Of a DNA stretch of 64,000 nucleotides, positions 16,680 to 24,954 are shown piece after piece. Position 1 is the stretch's first letter. Each line of letters starts with the position of its first letter. Source of the stretch: a bacterium. Its GTDB lineage: Bacteria; Sysuimicrobiota; Sysuimicrobiia; Sysuimicrobiales; Segetimicrobiaceae. The stretch lies in the NCBI GenBank assembly GCA_035691305.1, contig DASSJF010000033.1, positions 43,257-107,256 of the forward strand, read 5' to 3'. Under the pieces are notes generated by a model. It was not told the DNA's origin and made no database searches. It worked only from the letters and a program-made list of their open reading frames with translations. A program made the position numbers and the translations under genes.

Positions 16680-18665
16680 ATGGCCGAACGGACGTCGGCA
16701 ATAGGCCGCGAAGGCGGCCACGGCTGGGGTGAGCAGATCACGCTGCGCCTGCCGGGCGGGGCGGCGCGGACCTTTCCTCGCGGCGTCAGCTTGGCCGAGG
16801 TGGCGGCCCGCGAGCCGGGCGCGCGGGCCGTGCTGGCCGCCAAGGTCGACGGGGACGTCCGCGATCTCACCGCGCGTCTCGACCGCGACGCGTCGGTCGA
16901 GTGGCTGACTTTCGCGGAGCCCGCCGGCCGCGAGGTCTACTGGCACAGCACGTCGCACCTCCTCGCCCAGGCCGTACGGGAGCTCTTCCCAGAGGCGAAG
17001 CTCGCGATCGGACCGCCGATCGAGGACGGCTTTTACTACGATTTCGACATCGGCCGCACGTTCACGCCCGAGGATCTCGACCGGATCGAGACCAAGATGC
17101 GGGAGCTGGCCGCGCGCAACCAGCCGATCGAGCGGATCGCCGTCCCGCGCGCGGAGGCGGCGCGGCTGTTCCGGGACCGCGACGACGTCTACAAGAGCGA
17201 GCTGCTCGAGGGCATCGCGGACGATCCGGTGAGCTTCTACCGGCAGAACGGGTTTCAAGACATGTGCCGGGGCCCGCACCTGCCGGCAACGGGCCTCATC
17301 AAGGCGGTCAAGCTGCTCAGCACGTCGGGGGCGTACTGGCGCGGCGACGAGCGCCGGCCGATGCTGCAGCGGATCTACGGCATTTCGTTTCCCGAGCAGG
17401 CCGCGCTCGACGACTACCTCGCGCGCGTGGAGGAGGCCAAGCGCCGCGACCACCGCAAGCTCGGCCGGGAGCTGGGCCTCTTCGCGTCCGTGCAGGAAGT
17501 GGGACAGGGCCTGCCGCTGTGGCTGCCGCGCGGCGCGACGGTGCGCCGGCTGCTGGAACGCTACATCATCGACCTGGAAGAGAGCCTCGGCTACGCCCAC
17601 GTGCACACGCCCGACCTCGCGAACGTCGAACTGTACAAGATCAGCGGGCACTGGGATCACTATCGCGAGAACATGTACCCGCCGATGAAGGTCGACAACG
17701 AAGAGCTCGTGCTGCGCCCGATGAACTGTCCGCACCACATCATGGTGTTCAAGCAGGGCCGGCACAGCTACCGCGAGCTGCCGGTGCGGATCGCCGAGCT
17801 CGGCACGATGTACCGGTATGAGCGGTCCGGGGTGCTGACGGGGCTTGCGCGCGTGCGCGCGATGACGCTGAACGACGCGCACATCTTCTGCCGTCCCGAC
17901 CAGCTGATGGACGAGTTCATGGCCGTGGTGCGGCTGATCCAGCGCGTGTACGCCGACCTCGGCCTGCATCCGTTCTGGTATCGGGTGTCGCTCCGGGATC
18001 CCCACGACCGCCAGAATTTCGTGCAGAACGACGCGATGTGGGAATCCGCCGAAGGGCAGTTGCGCCGGGCGATGCAGGCGCTCGGCCTCGAGTACGTGGA
18101 GGCACCGGGCGAGGCGTCGTTCTACGGCCCCAAGCTCGACGTGCAGGTGCCCAACGTGATGGGCAAGGACGAGACGATCTCGACGGTGCAAATCGACTTC
18201 TACCTGCCCGAGCGGTTCGGCCTGGAATACATCGGCGAGGACAGCCAGCCGCACCGGCCGGTGATGATCCACCGCGGCGTCATCAGCACGCTCGAGCGGA
18301 TGATGGCGTTCCTGATCGAGCAGTACGCGGGCGCCTTCCCGCTCTGGCTCGCGCCGGAGCAGGTGCGCGTGCTCCCGATCGCCGACCGGCATCTCGCCTA
18401 CGCGCGCCGGATCGCCGACGCGCTGCGCGGCGGGGGCCTTCGAGTCGAGGTGGACGCGAGCAGCGAGCGCACCGGCCACAAGATCCGCGAGGCGCAGCTG
18501 ATGAAGATTCCGTACATGCTCGTCGTCGGCGACCGCGAGGAGGCGCAGAACGCCGTCGCGGTGCGCAGCCGCGCCAAGGGCGACGAAGGCACGCAGCCGC
18601 TCGAGGCGTTCGCCCGGCGGGTCGGTGCGGAGGCCGCCGCGCGCGCGCACCAGCCGGCGTCTTAG
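16680..18665 (+). CDS. thrS: Threonyl-tRNA synthetase
   Basis: ThrRS charges tRNA-Thr with threonine and edits mischarged serine. The 661-residue protein has the bacterial domain order. An N-terminal TGS-like domain comes first (about 12-75), then the editing domain with HSTSHLLAQAV (HxxxH site). The class II catalytic core contains the zinc-binding MNCPHH motif (Cys350) and YRYERSGVL motif 2. A C-terminal anticodon-binding domain follows. The start is uncertain: ATG at 16671 sits only two bases after GGAGG, so ATG 16680 was preferred. It is controlled by the T-box leader just upstream. Its stop overlaps the stop of the convergent YceI gene by four bases. Confidence 0.96.
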   Translation: MAERTSAIGREGGHGWGEQITLRLPGGAARTFPRGVSLAEVAAREPGARAVLAAKVDGDVRDLTARLDRDASVEWLTFAEPAGREVYWHSTSHLLAQAVRELFPEAKLAIGPPIEDGFYYDFDIGRTFTPEDLDRIETKMRELAARNQPIERIAVPRAEAARLFRDRDDVYKSELLEGIADDPVSFYRQNGFQDMCRGPHLPATGLIKAVKLLSTSGAYWRGDERRPMLQRIYGISFPEQAALDDYLARVEEAKRRDHRKLGRELGLFASVQEVGQGLPLWLPRGATVRRLLERYIIDLEESLGYAHVHTPDLANVELYKISGHWDHYRENMYPPMKVDNEELVLRPMNCPHHIMVFKQGRHSYRELPVRIAELGTMYRYERSGVLTGLARVRAMTLNDAHIFCRPDQLMDEFMAVVRLIQRVYADLGLHPFWYRVSLRDPHDRQNFVQNDAMWESAEGQLRRAMQALGLEYVEAPGEASFYGPKLDVQVPNVMGKDETISTVQIDFYLPERFGLEYIGEDSQPHRPVMIHRGVISTLERMMAFLIEQYAGAFPLWLAPEQVRVLPIADRHLAYARRIADALRGGGLRVEVDASSERTGHKIREAQLMKIPYMLVVGDREEAQNAVAVRSRAKGDEGTQPLEAFARRVGAEAAARAHQPAS

Positions 18666-19294
18666 GGCGCGCGGGCGACGATATGCAGGGTGACGGTGAC
18701 CGGATCCCGCGCCACGAAGATGAACGCACGCGGGTAAGGGATTCCGTAGTCGGCCATCCGGACCGTCGCCGTGGCGTCGGCGGTGTACTCCGCGGCGAGG
18801 GCCAGTACACGCGCGGTGAACGCGGTTTCCCGCGCGACGTCGCGGATCACGAGCCGTCCGCGGACCTCCGCGGGGAACGGCTTCACCGCGGCGCCGGGCT
18901 GGGCCGTCGCCGTGCCCGTGAACGTGATCGCGGGATAGGTGGCGGTCTGGAGGAAGGTCGCGTACATCGCGCGGTCGCGCATCCCGATCCCGGTCGTGAT
19001 GGTGCGCGCGTCGACCGCGGCGGAGATCCGCGCCGCGTAGACGTCGCCGCCCGCCGGTTCCACCTCGACGCGGCCGGTGACCCGGGTCGTGTGACCGGAG
19101 AAGCCACCGCGGTTGTCCGGGACGTCGAACTTGACGGACGACTCGCCCGGCACGATCGCAAACGCCTGCAGCGGGATGACCGCAGCGCGCAGGGCCGGAG
19201 CCGCCGGAGCCGGGGCCGCCGCGGCGCACAGCATGGACCCGGCGGCGATCGCCGCCAGCAGCACGAGGCCCGGTCTGATCCACACCGTCGCCAT
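18662..19294 (-). CDS. YceI family protein, exported
   Basis: This is a 210-residue secreted protein of the YceI/lipid-binding lipocalin-like family, which binds isoprenoid or other amphiphilic molecules in the envelope. An alanine-rich signal peptide (about residues 1-30) is followed by the YceI pattern: FAIVPGESSVKFDVPDNRGGFSGHTTRVTG-like opening, then ARTITTGIGMRDRAMYA and the YPAITFTG strand. ATG 19294 was chosen over an upstream GTG because it places the signal peptide at the N-terminus. Neither start has a good ribosome site. Its TAA overlaps the thrS TAG on the other strand. The physiological ligand is unknown. Confidence 0.85.
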   Translation of the reverse strand: MATVWIRPGLVLLAAIAAGSMLCAAAAPAPAAPALRAAVIPLQAFAIVPGESSVKFDVPDNRGGFSGHTTRVTGRVEVEPAGGDVYAARISAAVDARTITTGIGMRDRAMYATFLQTATYPAITFTGTATAQPGAAVKPFPAEVRGRLVIRDVARETAFTARVLALAAEYTADATATVRMADYGIPYPRAFIFVARDPVTVTLHIVARAP

Positions 19295-19374
19295 GGCGTT
19301 TTCAGTCTGAGTGCTACCCCGCGCGTGTATCCGTCGCGTCACGGCGGCGCCGTCCCCGAGCCGGACCGACGGCC

Positions 19375-20349
19375 ATGAGCGCGCCCGCGCCGTCCGTCTA
19401 TCTCCTCGTCGGCGAAGAGGACGTGCGCGCGGAGGCGGCGCTGCGCGCGATCCTGCGCGACGTCGTGCCGGAAGAGGAGCGCAGCCTCAACCTCGATGTG
19501 CTCGACGCCGGGGGCGTGCCGATCCAGGACGTCATCACGAGGGTCGAAACCCTGCCGTTCTTCGGTGCGCGGCGCGCCGTCGTGTTCAACGTGCGGAGTC
19601 CGGAATCGTGGCGCGCCGCTGAGCAGGACGCGCTCGCGGACTACCTGAGCCGGGGTTCGCCTCCGTCCGTGCTGATCGTCGTCGCGCCGCACCTCGACAA
19701 GCGGCGCCGCCTCACCGGGGTGCTCGAGCGAACGGCGCAGGTGATCCGCTGCGACCCGATCGCTCCGGAAGAGGCGCCGGCCTGGCTTGCCGCGCGCGCC
19801 CGCGAGTCCGGCAAGACGATCACGCCGGAGGCGGCGGCGCAGCTGGTCGAGCTGGCCGGCAGCGGCCTGCGCGCGCTCGGCCTCGAGGTGGCCAAGCTGG
19901 CCGCCTACACCGGGGACCGCACGACGATCACCGCGGATGACGTGCGCGAAGTCGTGAGCCACGTCGCGGCGCAGGCGACGATCTTCGAGATGATGGACGC
20001 GGTCGGCCACCGGCGGCCGGACGACGCGTTCCGCCTGCTCGACGCCCTGATCGCGCTCGGGGAGCCGCCGCTGCGCATCCTGTATATGTTGGAAGACCAG
20101 GTGCGCATGCTGGCGCGGGTGCAGGAACTCGTCGACCGCGGCGTCCGCGGCCGCGCCGACGTGCAGAAGGCCCTCGGTTCGCGGGCCTGGCGATACCGCG
20201 ACTATCAGAAGCAGGTCCAGGCGTTCGGACGGGTCGACGTGGAGCCCCTGCTTGGGTTGCTGCTCGAAACCGACGGGGCGATCAAGACGGGGCAGATGGC
20301 GCCGCGGCTTGCGCTCGAGACGCTGATCGTTCGCATGAGCGCGATCTAA
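19375..20349 (+). CDS. holA: DNA polymerase III subunit delta
   Basis: HolA is the clamp-loader subunit that opens the beta sliding clamp. At 324 residues it has the normal length. The N-terminal YLLVGEEDVRAEAALRAI, the segment VLIVVAPHLDKRRRLTGVLE, the helical TVFEMM-like region (ATIFEMMDAVGHRRPDDAFRL, here shortened to ATIFEMMDAVG) and the C-terminal collar domain with LALETLIVRM are as expected. It starts 80 bases from the divergent YceI gene and converges with rpsT, a widely conserved holA/rpsT neighbourhood. No clear ribosome site precedes the ATG. Confidence 0.93.
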   Translation: MSAPAPSVYLLVGEEDVRAEAALRAILRDVVPEEERSLNLDVLDAGGVPIQDVITRVETLPFFGARRAVVFNVRSPESWRAAEQDALADYLSRGSPPSVLIVVAPHLDKRRRLTGVLERTAQVIRCDPIAPEEAPAWLAARARESGKTITPEAAAQLVELAGSGLRALGLEVAKLAAYTGDRTTITADDVREVVSHVAAQATIFEMMDAVGHRRPDDAFRLLDALIALGEPPLRILYMLEDQVRMLARVQELVDRGVRGRADVQKALGSRAWRYRDYQKQVQAFGRVDVEPLLGLLLETDGAIKTGQMAPRLALETLIVRMSAI

Positions 20350-20355
20350 ACAGAA

Positions 20356-20379
20356 CCGCGGCGGAGAATTCCGCCGCGG
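20356..20379. terminator. Bidirectional hairpin between holA and rpsT
   Basis: CCGCGGCGGA (20356-20365) and TCCGCCGCGG (20370-20379) form a perfect 10-bp stem with a GAAT loop in the 55-base gap between two convergent genes. There is no long T-run on either side, but the position suggests a shared terminator. Confidence 0.75.
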
Positions 20380-20404
20380 ACACGACCGGCGCGCCCGGCG
20401 GGCG

Positions 20405-20674
20405 CTACGCGGTCGCCGTTGCCCGCCCCTGCGATCCGGCCCAGCGCATCAGGCGCGACTTCTTCCGTGCCGCCGCGTTCGGGTGCATGATGCCCTTGCG
20501 GGCCGCCGCGTCGAGCGCGCTGATGGCCGCGCGCAGCGAGTCGCCGCCCGGCTGCTCCGCCGTGCGGGCGTCTTTGACGAGCGTCTTCACCTCGGACCGG
20601 ATCGCCTGATTGCGGACCGCGCGCTTGAGATCCTGACGTTTCCGCTTCAGGCCGGACTTCGTGCGCTTTGCCAC
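20405..20674 (-). CDS. rpsT: 30S ribosomal protein S20
   Basis: S20 is a small, basic, helical protein that binds 16S rRNA during assembly of the small subunit. It has 89 residues, with the typical KRxKxxxKR N-terminus (AKRTKSGLKRKRQDLKRA) and the signature KGIMHPNAAARKKSRL. The GTG start is preceded by a well-placed GGAGGT. An extended -10 element (TGCTACAAT) lies about 60 bases upstream on the same strand. It converges with holA and is transcribed alone. Confidence 0.97.
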   Translation of the reverse strand: MAKRTKSGLKRKRQDLKRAVRNQAIRSEVKTLVKDARTAEQPGGDSLRAAISALDAAARKGIMHPNAAARKKSRLMRWAGSQGRATATA

Positions 20675-20733
20675 ACCGCACCTCCGCTTGATGCCGCCGC
20701 GGCGTCGGACGGTTTCCGCGACGAGCGACGCTC

Positions 20734-20742
20734 ATTGTAGCA
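20734..20742 (-). promoter_or_regulatory. Extended -10 promoter of rpsT
   Basis: On the minus strand, TGC followed by TACAAT (TACAAT is the complement of 20734-20739) gives an extended -10 about 60 bases before the rpsT GTG. The -35 region is not recognisable. The predicted transcript would have a leader of roughly 50 bases. Confidence 0.6.
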
Positions 20743-20775
20743 CAGGGCGGCGGTTCGCGCAGGCCCGGGCCGGAG

Positions 20776-22089
20776 TCAGGTGCGCGTGGCGTCCGCGGGT
20801 GGAAACTCGTCGGACGCACGGCCGCCGGCACGCTGGAGCGGGTGCCCGTCCATGCCGGCAACCGGGAGATCGAGATGGCGGAGCGCCGTCGGCGCGATGT
20901 CCACAACCGACGTCGGCCCGCGGGCGGCGGCGCCGGGCTGAAATCCCGGCCCGGCGATCATCAAGAACGGCGACTGTTCGTACGTGGCCAATCCGCCGTG
21001 CTGGCCAAAGCCGAGATGTTCCGACTTGCCGGCGAGCGGCAGCGCCTCGAGACTCAGCCCCGGGACGCCGAACTCGTTGGGCCGGTCTTCGGCGCGCATC
21101 GACACGGCAAAGGCCAGTCCGCCGACAGGCGCCTGACCGACCTCCGACAGGCGGTCGGGCGCAAAGACGCCGCCCGCCCATCCACATGACGAAAGGAAGT
21201 CGTGGACCGCCGGAATCCGGGCGCGGTGATCGGGGTGCACGTAGATGAGCGTGGAGGTGCCGCTCGAGACCGGTACGACGTCGCTTGAGGCGCGACTCTC
21301 TTTGAGCCCTGCCGCGACGAGTTCCGCGTCGACGTCGATCACGCCCGTGACGCTCTGATGCCCGTGGTCCGAGCCGACAACGAAGAGCACGTCGTCGCCC
21401 GCGGCGCGAAGGCGGTCCACCGCCGCGATGACGACGCCGGCATGGGCGTCGGCCTGCCGCACCGTCTCGCGATGCGCCGGCGAGCCGAGCGGCAGGGCGT
21501 GCTGCACGTGATCGGGTTCATGCAGCCACAGCACGGCCAGCGCCGGGCGCCGCTCGAGCAGCACCTCGCCGACGAATCGCTCCGTCATCGCCCGGTCGCC
21601 CGCGAGGTCGCCGGTTACCCGCAGCTCGTCGGCCGGCGCCACCGGCGCGCGGCCCGGCTCGAACGAACCCGCCCGGTTGTAGAGAAAGCCGTGGCCGTCC
21701 GGATCTTGGGCGTAGGCGGCCCCCGGCGACGCGTTGCTGAACGTGATCGCGCCGCCGTGATGCTCGACGCGCTCCGTCATCGTCGGCACCGAGAGGGACG
21801 TGCCCGTCACGCGGCGCTTGTGCTGGAGAAAATCGGGACCGCCGGCGTCGTGGCGGACGAACACGCCGTCCTCGAGCAGCGCGACGGAATTGCCCTGCAG
21901 GCCGTGGCGCGCCGGGTGGCACCCCGTGGCGACGCTGGCCGACACAACGCGGGTCGCCGACGGAAAGACCGACCGGTGGGCCCGAAACTCCTCGGCCCGC
22001 GTCCGGAACGCCGCAAGCGACGGCGTGAGCGTCTCGGTGACGAGGTCCCGCCGGAGGCCGTCGAGAATGACGATGACGACACGCTTCAT
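20776..22089 (-). CDS. Alkaline phosphatase superfamily protein (phosphodiesterase/nucleotide pyrophosphatase type)
   Basis: This is a 437-residue alkaline-phosphatase-fold hydrolase, the group that includes type I phosphodiesterases and nucleotide pyrophosphatases. The N-terminal VVIVILDGLRRDLV carries the first metal-binding Asp. FPSATRVVSASVATGCHPARHG contains the nucleophile region (Ser/Thr). WLHEPDHVQHA and GSDHGHQS supply the later Asp/His metal ligands. There is no signal peptide, so it appears cytoplasmic. The ATG at 22089 (MKRVVIVILD) was preferred over an arginine-rich extension. It is divergent from murJ. Substrate unknown; related proteins cleave nucleotides, phospholipids or phosphonates. 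Confidence 0.8.
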   Translation of the reverse strand: MKRVVIVILDGLRRDLVTETLTPSLAAFRTRAEEFRAHRSVFPSATRVVSASVATGCHPARHGLQGNSVALLEDGVFVRHDAGGPDFLQHKRRVTGTSLSVPTMTERVEHHGGAITFSNASPGAAYAQDPDGHGFLYNRAGSFEPGRAPVAPADELRVTGDLAGDRAMTERFVGEVLLERRPALAVLWLHEPDHVQHALPLGSPAHRETVRQADAHAGVVIAAVDRLRAAGDDVLFVVGSDHGHQSVTGVIDVDAELVAAGLKESRASSDVVPVSSGTSTLIYVHPDHRARIPAVHDFLSSCGWAGGVFAPDRLSEVGQAPVGGLAFAVSMRAEDRPNEFGVPGLSLEALPLAGKSEHLGFGQHGGLATYEQSPFLMIAGPGFQPGAAARGPTSVVDIAPTALRHLDLPVAGMDGHPLQRAGGRASDEFPPADATRT

Positions 22090-22184
22090 CCGCAAAGAGA
22101 TATTCGACGCGGCTCCTGCCCCGGCGCGGCCGCCTTCGCGGCGCCTCCCGCGCTCCGTCATGTCTCAAATCACCCGGCGCGGGT

Positions 22185-22190
22185 TATAAT
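22185..22190 (+). promoter_or_regulatory. -10 element of murJ, implying a leaderless transcript
   Basis: A perfect TATAAT ends nine bases before the murJ ATG, so the transcript should start at or within about 3 bases of the start codon. No ribosome site is present in the gap. The -35 region is not convincing. The same nine-base spacing is seen at argC. Confidence 0.6.
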
Positions 22191-22199
22191 GACCCCGAC

Positions 22200-23813
22200 A
22201 TGACAGCTCCGGATATGCCCGCGGCCGTATCGGCCGCGCCGCGCCGTCCCGCCGGCGCCTCGACCGCGGGGGCGATCGCGCGGTCGGCGGGACTCATCGC
22301 CTTGGGGACCGTCGCCAGCCGCGTGCTCGGTCTTGCCCGCGACGTGATGATCGCCGCGATCTTCGGCGCGACCGCGGCCCGCTCGGCGTTCGTCATCGCC
22401 TACTCGCTGCCGTTCTTCGTGCAGCGGCTGTTCCTCGGCGGCACGCTCAGCATCGTCTTCATCCCGGCGATCACGCGGGTGCTGGTGCAGGGCGACCGCG
22501 ACGAGATCGACCGCGTTGTCTCGAGCACATTCACGATCGTACTGCTGATCGGCGCGGCGATGGTCGTCGTCGGGGTGGTCGCGGCGCCGCTCCTCGTGCC
22601 GATCGCCGCTCCGGGCTACCTCCACACGAACCCCGGCGTGCTGACCACCGCCGTCGCGCTGACGCGGGTGATGTTCGTCTCGATGGCGTTTCTCGCGCTG
22701 TCGGCGTTCGCGACCGGCTATCTGAACGCGCACCGGCGGTTCGGCGCGCCCGCGCTCGCGCCGGTGGTCTTCAATGTGGTGATCATCGCGACCGTGTACC
22801 TGCTGGCGCGGCGGATCGGCATCATGGGCGTCGCGGTCAGCTTCCTCCTGGGGTGGGCGGCGCAGTTCCTGGTGCAGCTGCCGGAGGCGCGCGCGGTCGG
22901 CTTCCGCTGGCGGTTCTCGGTCGACCTCTCGCACCCGGCGGTGCGGGAGATGGGCCGGCTCGCCGTGCCCGCGATGCTCGGCCTCGCCGTGATTGAGATC
23001 AACTCGAACGTCGGGCGGTTCTTCGCGTCCTACCTGCATCCGCGGCCCGGCGTCGACTATCTCGCGGTGCTGGACTACGCGTTCCAGCTGGTGCAGGCGC
23101 CCGTCAGCATCTTCGCGCTGTCGATCGCGACGGCGCTCTTTCCCACGATGGCGCGCCACGCCGAGACCGACCACCGCGCGCTGCGCGACGCCACGTCGCT
23201 CGGGCTGCGCGGCGTGCTGTTCACGATGATGCCGGTGATGGCGTGGATCCTGATCGCGAGCCCGCTGATCGTCCGCGTGATCTTCCAGCGCGGGGCCTTC
23301 GGACCCGCGGCTACGGCCGCCGTGGCCGTGGGGTTCGTCGGCTACGCGGTCGGCGCGGTGCCGTACGCCGCCTACTACATCGTGACCCGCACGTTCTACG
23401 CGCTCCACGACACGCGGACGCCGGTGAAGGTCGGCGTCTACATGGTGGCGCTCAACGCCCTCGGCGACTACGTGTTGATGCGGTGGTTCGGCCATCTCGG
23501 TATCGCGCTTGCGACCTCGATCGTCGCGTTTGCCAACGTCGGCGTGCTCGTCTGGATCCTGCGCCGCCGGCTGGGTCGGCTCGACGGCAGCGCTCTCGCC
23601 TCGACGACGATCCGCACGGGCGTGGCCGCGCTCTGCCTGACGGCGGTGATGGCCGCCGTGCTGCGGGGGGGGCCCCACATCGTGTCGACCGCCCGACTTA
23701 CGGGGGCGCTCGCGGTGTTGCTCGCCGCCACGGCGGCCGGCGGTCTCGTCTACCTCGGCGTCTGCCGGCTTCTCGGCGTGCGCGAGCTCCGGCTGCTACG
23801 GTTCAACCGCTGA
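22200..23813 (+). CDS. murJ: Lipid II flippase MurJ (MviN)
   Basis: MurJ moves lipid-linked peptidoglycan precursors across the cytoplasmic membrane. It has 537 residues and about 14 predicted helices of the MOP-superfamily type. The conserved N-terminal region is ASRVLGLARDVMIAAIFGAT, followed by FVIAYSLPFFVQRLFLGGTLS. Later family features include PVSIFALSIATALFPTMARHA and TRTFYALHDTRTPV. A perfect TATAAT lies directly upstream with no ribosome site, which suggests a leaderless message. It precedes hrcA and is divergent from the phosphodiesterase-like gene. The organism therefore makes peptidoglycan. Confidence 0.95.
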   Translation: MTAPDMPAAVSAAPRRPAGASTAGAIARSAGLIALGTVASRVLGLARDVMIAAIFGATAARSAFVIAYSLPFFVQRLFLGGTLSIVFIPAITRVLVQGDRDEIDRVVSSTFTIVLLIGAAMVVVGVVAAPLLVPIAAPGYLHTNPGVLTTAVALTRVMFVSMAFLALSAFATGYLNAHRRFGAPALAPVVFNVVIIATVYLLARRIGIMGVAVSFLLGWAAQFLVQLPEARAVGFRWRFSVDLSHPAVREMGRLAVPAMLGLAVIEINSNVGRFFASYLHPRPGVDYLAVLDYAFQLVQAPVSIFALSIATALFPTMARHAETDHRALRDATSLGLRGVLFTMMPVMAWILIASPLIVRVIFQRGAFGPAATAAVAVGFVGYAVGAVPYAAYYIVTRTFYALHDTRTPVKVGVYMVALNALGDYVLMRWFGHLGIALATSIVAFANVGVLVWILRRRLGRLDGSALASTTIRTGVAALCLTAVMAAVLRGGPHIVSTARLTGALAVLLAATAAGGLVYLGVCRLLGVRELRLLRFNR

Positions 23814-23841
23814 GCGCGCGCAGGCGTGCGACGCTTGCGGC

Positions 23842-23869
23842 TTGACACTCGTTTCCCGGGGATGATAGG
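23842..23869 (+). promoter_or_regulatory. Promoter of the hrcA-dnaJ-prmA group
   Basis: A perfect TTGACA (23842-23847) is followed 16 bases later by GATAGG (23864-23869), a weak -10. Transcription would start at about 23876-23880, just in front of the CIRCE operator, as expected for an HrcA-repressed vegetative promoter. Confidence 0.6.
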
Positions 23870-23884
23870 CTCCACCGTAGGCGT

Positions 23885-23911
23885 TTAGCACTCTGGATGC
23901 CTGAGTGCTAA
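23885..23911 (+). promoter_or_regulatory. CIRCE operator (HrcA binding site)
   Basis: TTAGCACTC (23885-23893), nine spacer bases, and GAGTGCTAA (23903-23911) exactly match the CIRCE consensus, which is bound by the repressor HrcA encoded immediately downstream. The right arm runs into the hrcA ribosome site (AAGGAG), so repressor binding or the RNA hairpin could also affect translation. This predicts heat-inducible autoregulation of the hrcA group. Confidence 0.97.
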
Positions 23912-23922
23912 GGAGCGGCGCG

Positions 23923-24942
23923 ATGGAGCCCATCGAGGGCCGGCGGCGCGAGATTCTACGAATTGTCATCGACGACTACATCGCGACCGCCGAGCCGATC
24001 GGAAGCGAGGCGGTCCGGGAGCGCCACGGCCTGAACGTCAGTTCGGCGACCGTGCGCAACGAGATGGCCGTCCTGGAAGACATGGGGTTTCTCAATCAGC
24101 CGCACACCTCGGCCGGGCGCGTGCCGACCGACCGCGGCTATCGCGTCTACGTCGATTCCCTGGTCACGGAAGAGACGCTGCCGTCGTCCGAGCAGACGCG
24201 CCTCCGGGAGACGCTCTTCCTGCGCGACGAGCCTCATCGCGCGATTGCCCGCGTGGCGCAGGCACTGGCCGCGGGCACCGAGTACGCGTCCGTCGTCGAG
24301 GCGCCGCATCTCAGCGACCAGGTGATCCGCCACCTGCACCTGATTCCGCTCACGCCGCGGCGCGCCCTCATCGTCGTGGTGACGGACGCCGGTGTGTTCG
24401 AGGGCAAGACGGTAGAACTGCAGGCGCCCACCGCGCCGGACGAATGCGACCGGCTGTCGCAGGAGATCAGCCGTCGGATCGCGGGCTGGCGCCTCGGCGA
24501 CCTGACGGTGCGCGCGATGGACGAGGTGATCGGAGAGGTGGCGCTCTACCGCCAGGTCGTGGCCGAGGTCGGCCGCCTCATCGGTGATCAGATCGTGGCG
24601 TCTTCGCGCATCCACACCGAGGGCCAGGCCAACATTCTGAAGCAGCCGGAGTTTCGCGACGCACGCCGCGCCGAGCCGGTGCTGTCCGCGCTCGAGCGCC
24701 ACGACGTGGTGACGGAGATTCTGCACGACGGTGGCGCCGCGCCGGTGCGGATCACGATCGGCGCCGAGCACCGCCGCGGCGAGATGCGCGACACGAGCGT
24801 CATCGCGGCCACCTACTACGTCGGCGGCCGGCCCGCGGGCGAACTCGCGATCGTCGGTCCGACACGCATGCGGTACGGCCGCGCGATCTCGCTGGTCCGG
24901 TTTCTCGCCGATACGCTGGGCGAGGCGCTCGGCCGCCTCTAG
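23923..24942 (+). CDS. hrcA: Heat-inducible transcriptional repressor HrcA
   Basis: HrcA represses chaperone genes by binding CIRCE and is itself folded by GroE in known systems. The 339-residue protein has the N-terminal winged-helix domain with IVIDDYIATAEPIGSEAV and VSSATVRNEMAVLEDMGFLNQPHTSAGR, the strongest family signature. A GAF-like domain and the C-terminal GPTRMRYGRAISLV segment follow. The ATG is placed seven bases after AAGGAG, overlapping the end of CIRCE; an earlier GTG lies inside CIRCE and is not credible. dnaJ follows 12 bases later; grpE and dnaK are not here. Confidence 0.97.
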   Translation: MEPIEGRRREILRIVIDDYIATAEPIGSEAVRERHGLNVSSATVRNEMAVLEDMGFLNQPHTSAGRVPTDRGYRVYVDSLVTEETLPSSEQTRLRETLFLRDEPHRAIARVAQALAAGTEYASVVEAPHLSDQVIRHLHLIPLTPRRALIVVVTDAGVFEGKTVELQAPTAPDECDRLSQEISRRIAGWRLGDLTVRAMDEVIGEVALYRQVVAEVGRLIGDQIVASSRIHTEGQANILKQPEFRDARRAEPVLSALERHDVVTEILHDGGAAPVRITIGAEHRRGEMRDTSVIAATYYVGGRPAGELAIVGPTRMRYGRAISLVRFLADTLGEALGRL

Positions 24943-24954
24943 GCTCGCATCGCG

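Noticed and set aside
16614..19283. 889-codon minus-strand open frame opposite thrS
   Set aside because: It is a high-GC antisense shadow: Arg/Pro/His-rich, no domain, and thrS on the plus strand is unmistakable.
19309..19317. GAGTGCTAC, a near half-site of CIRCE between yceI and holA
   Set aside because: There is no TTAGCACTC partner nine bases away; the genuine CIRCE is at 23885-23911.
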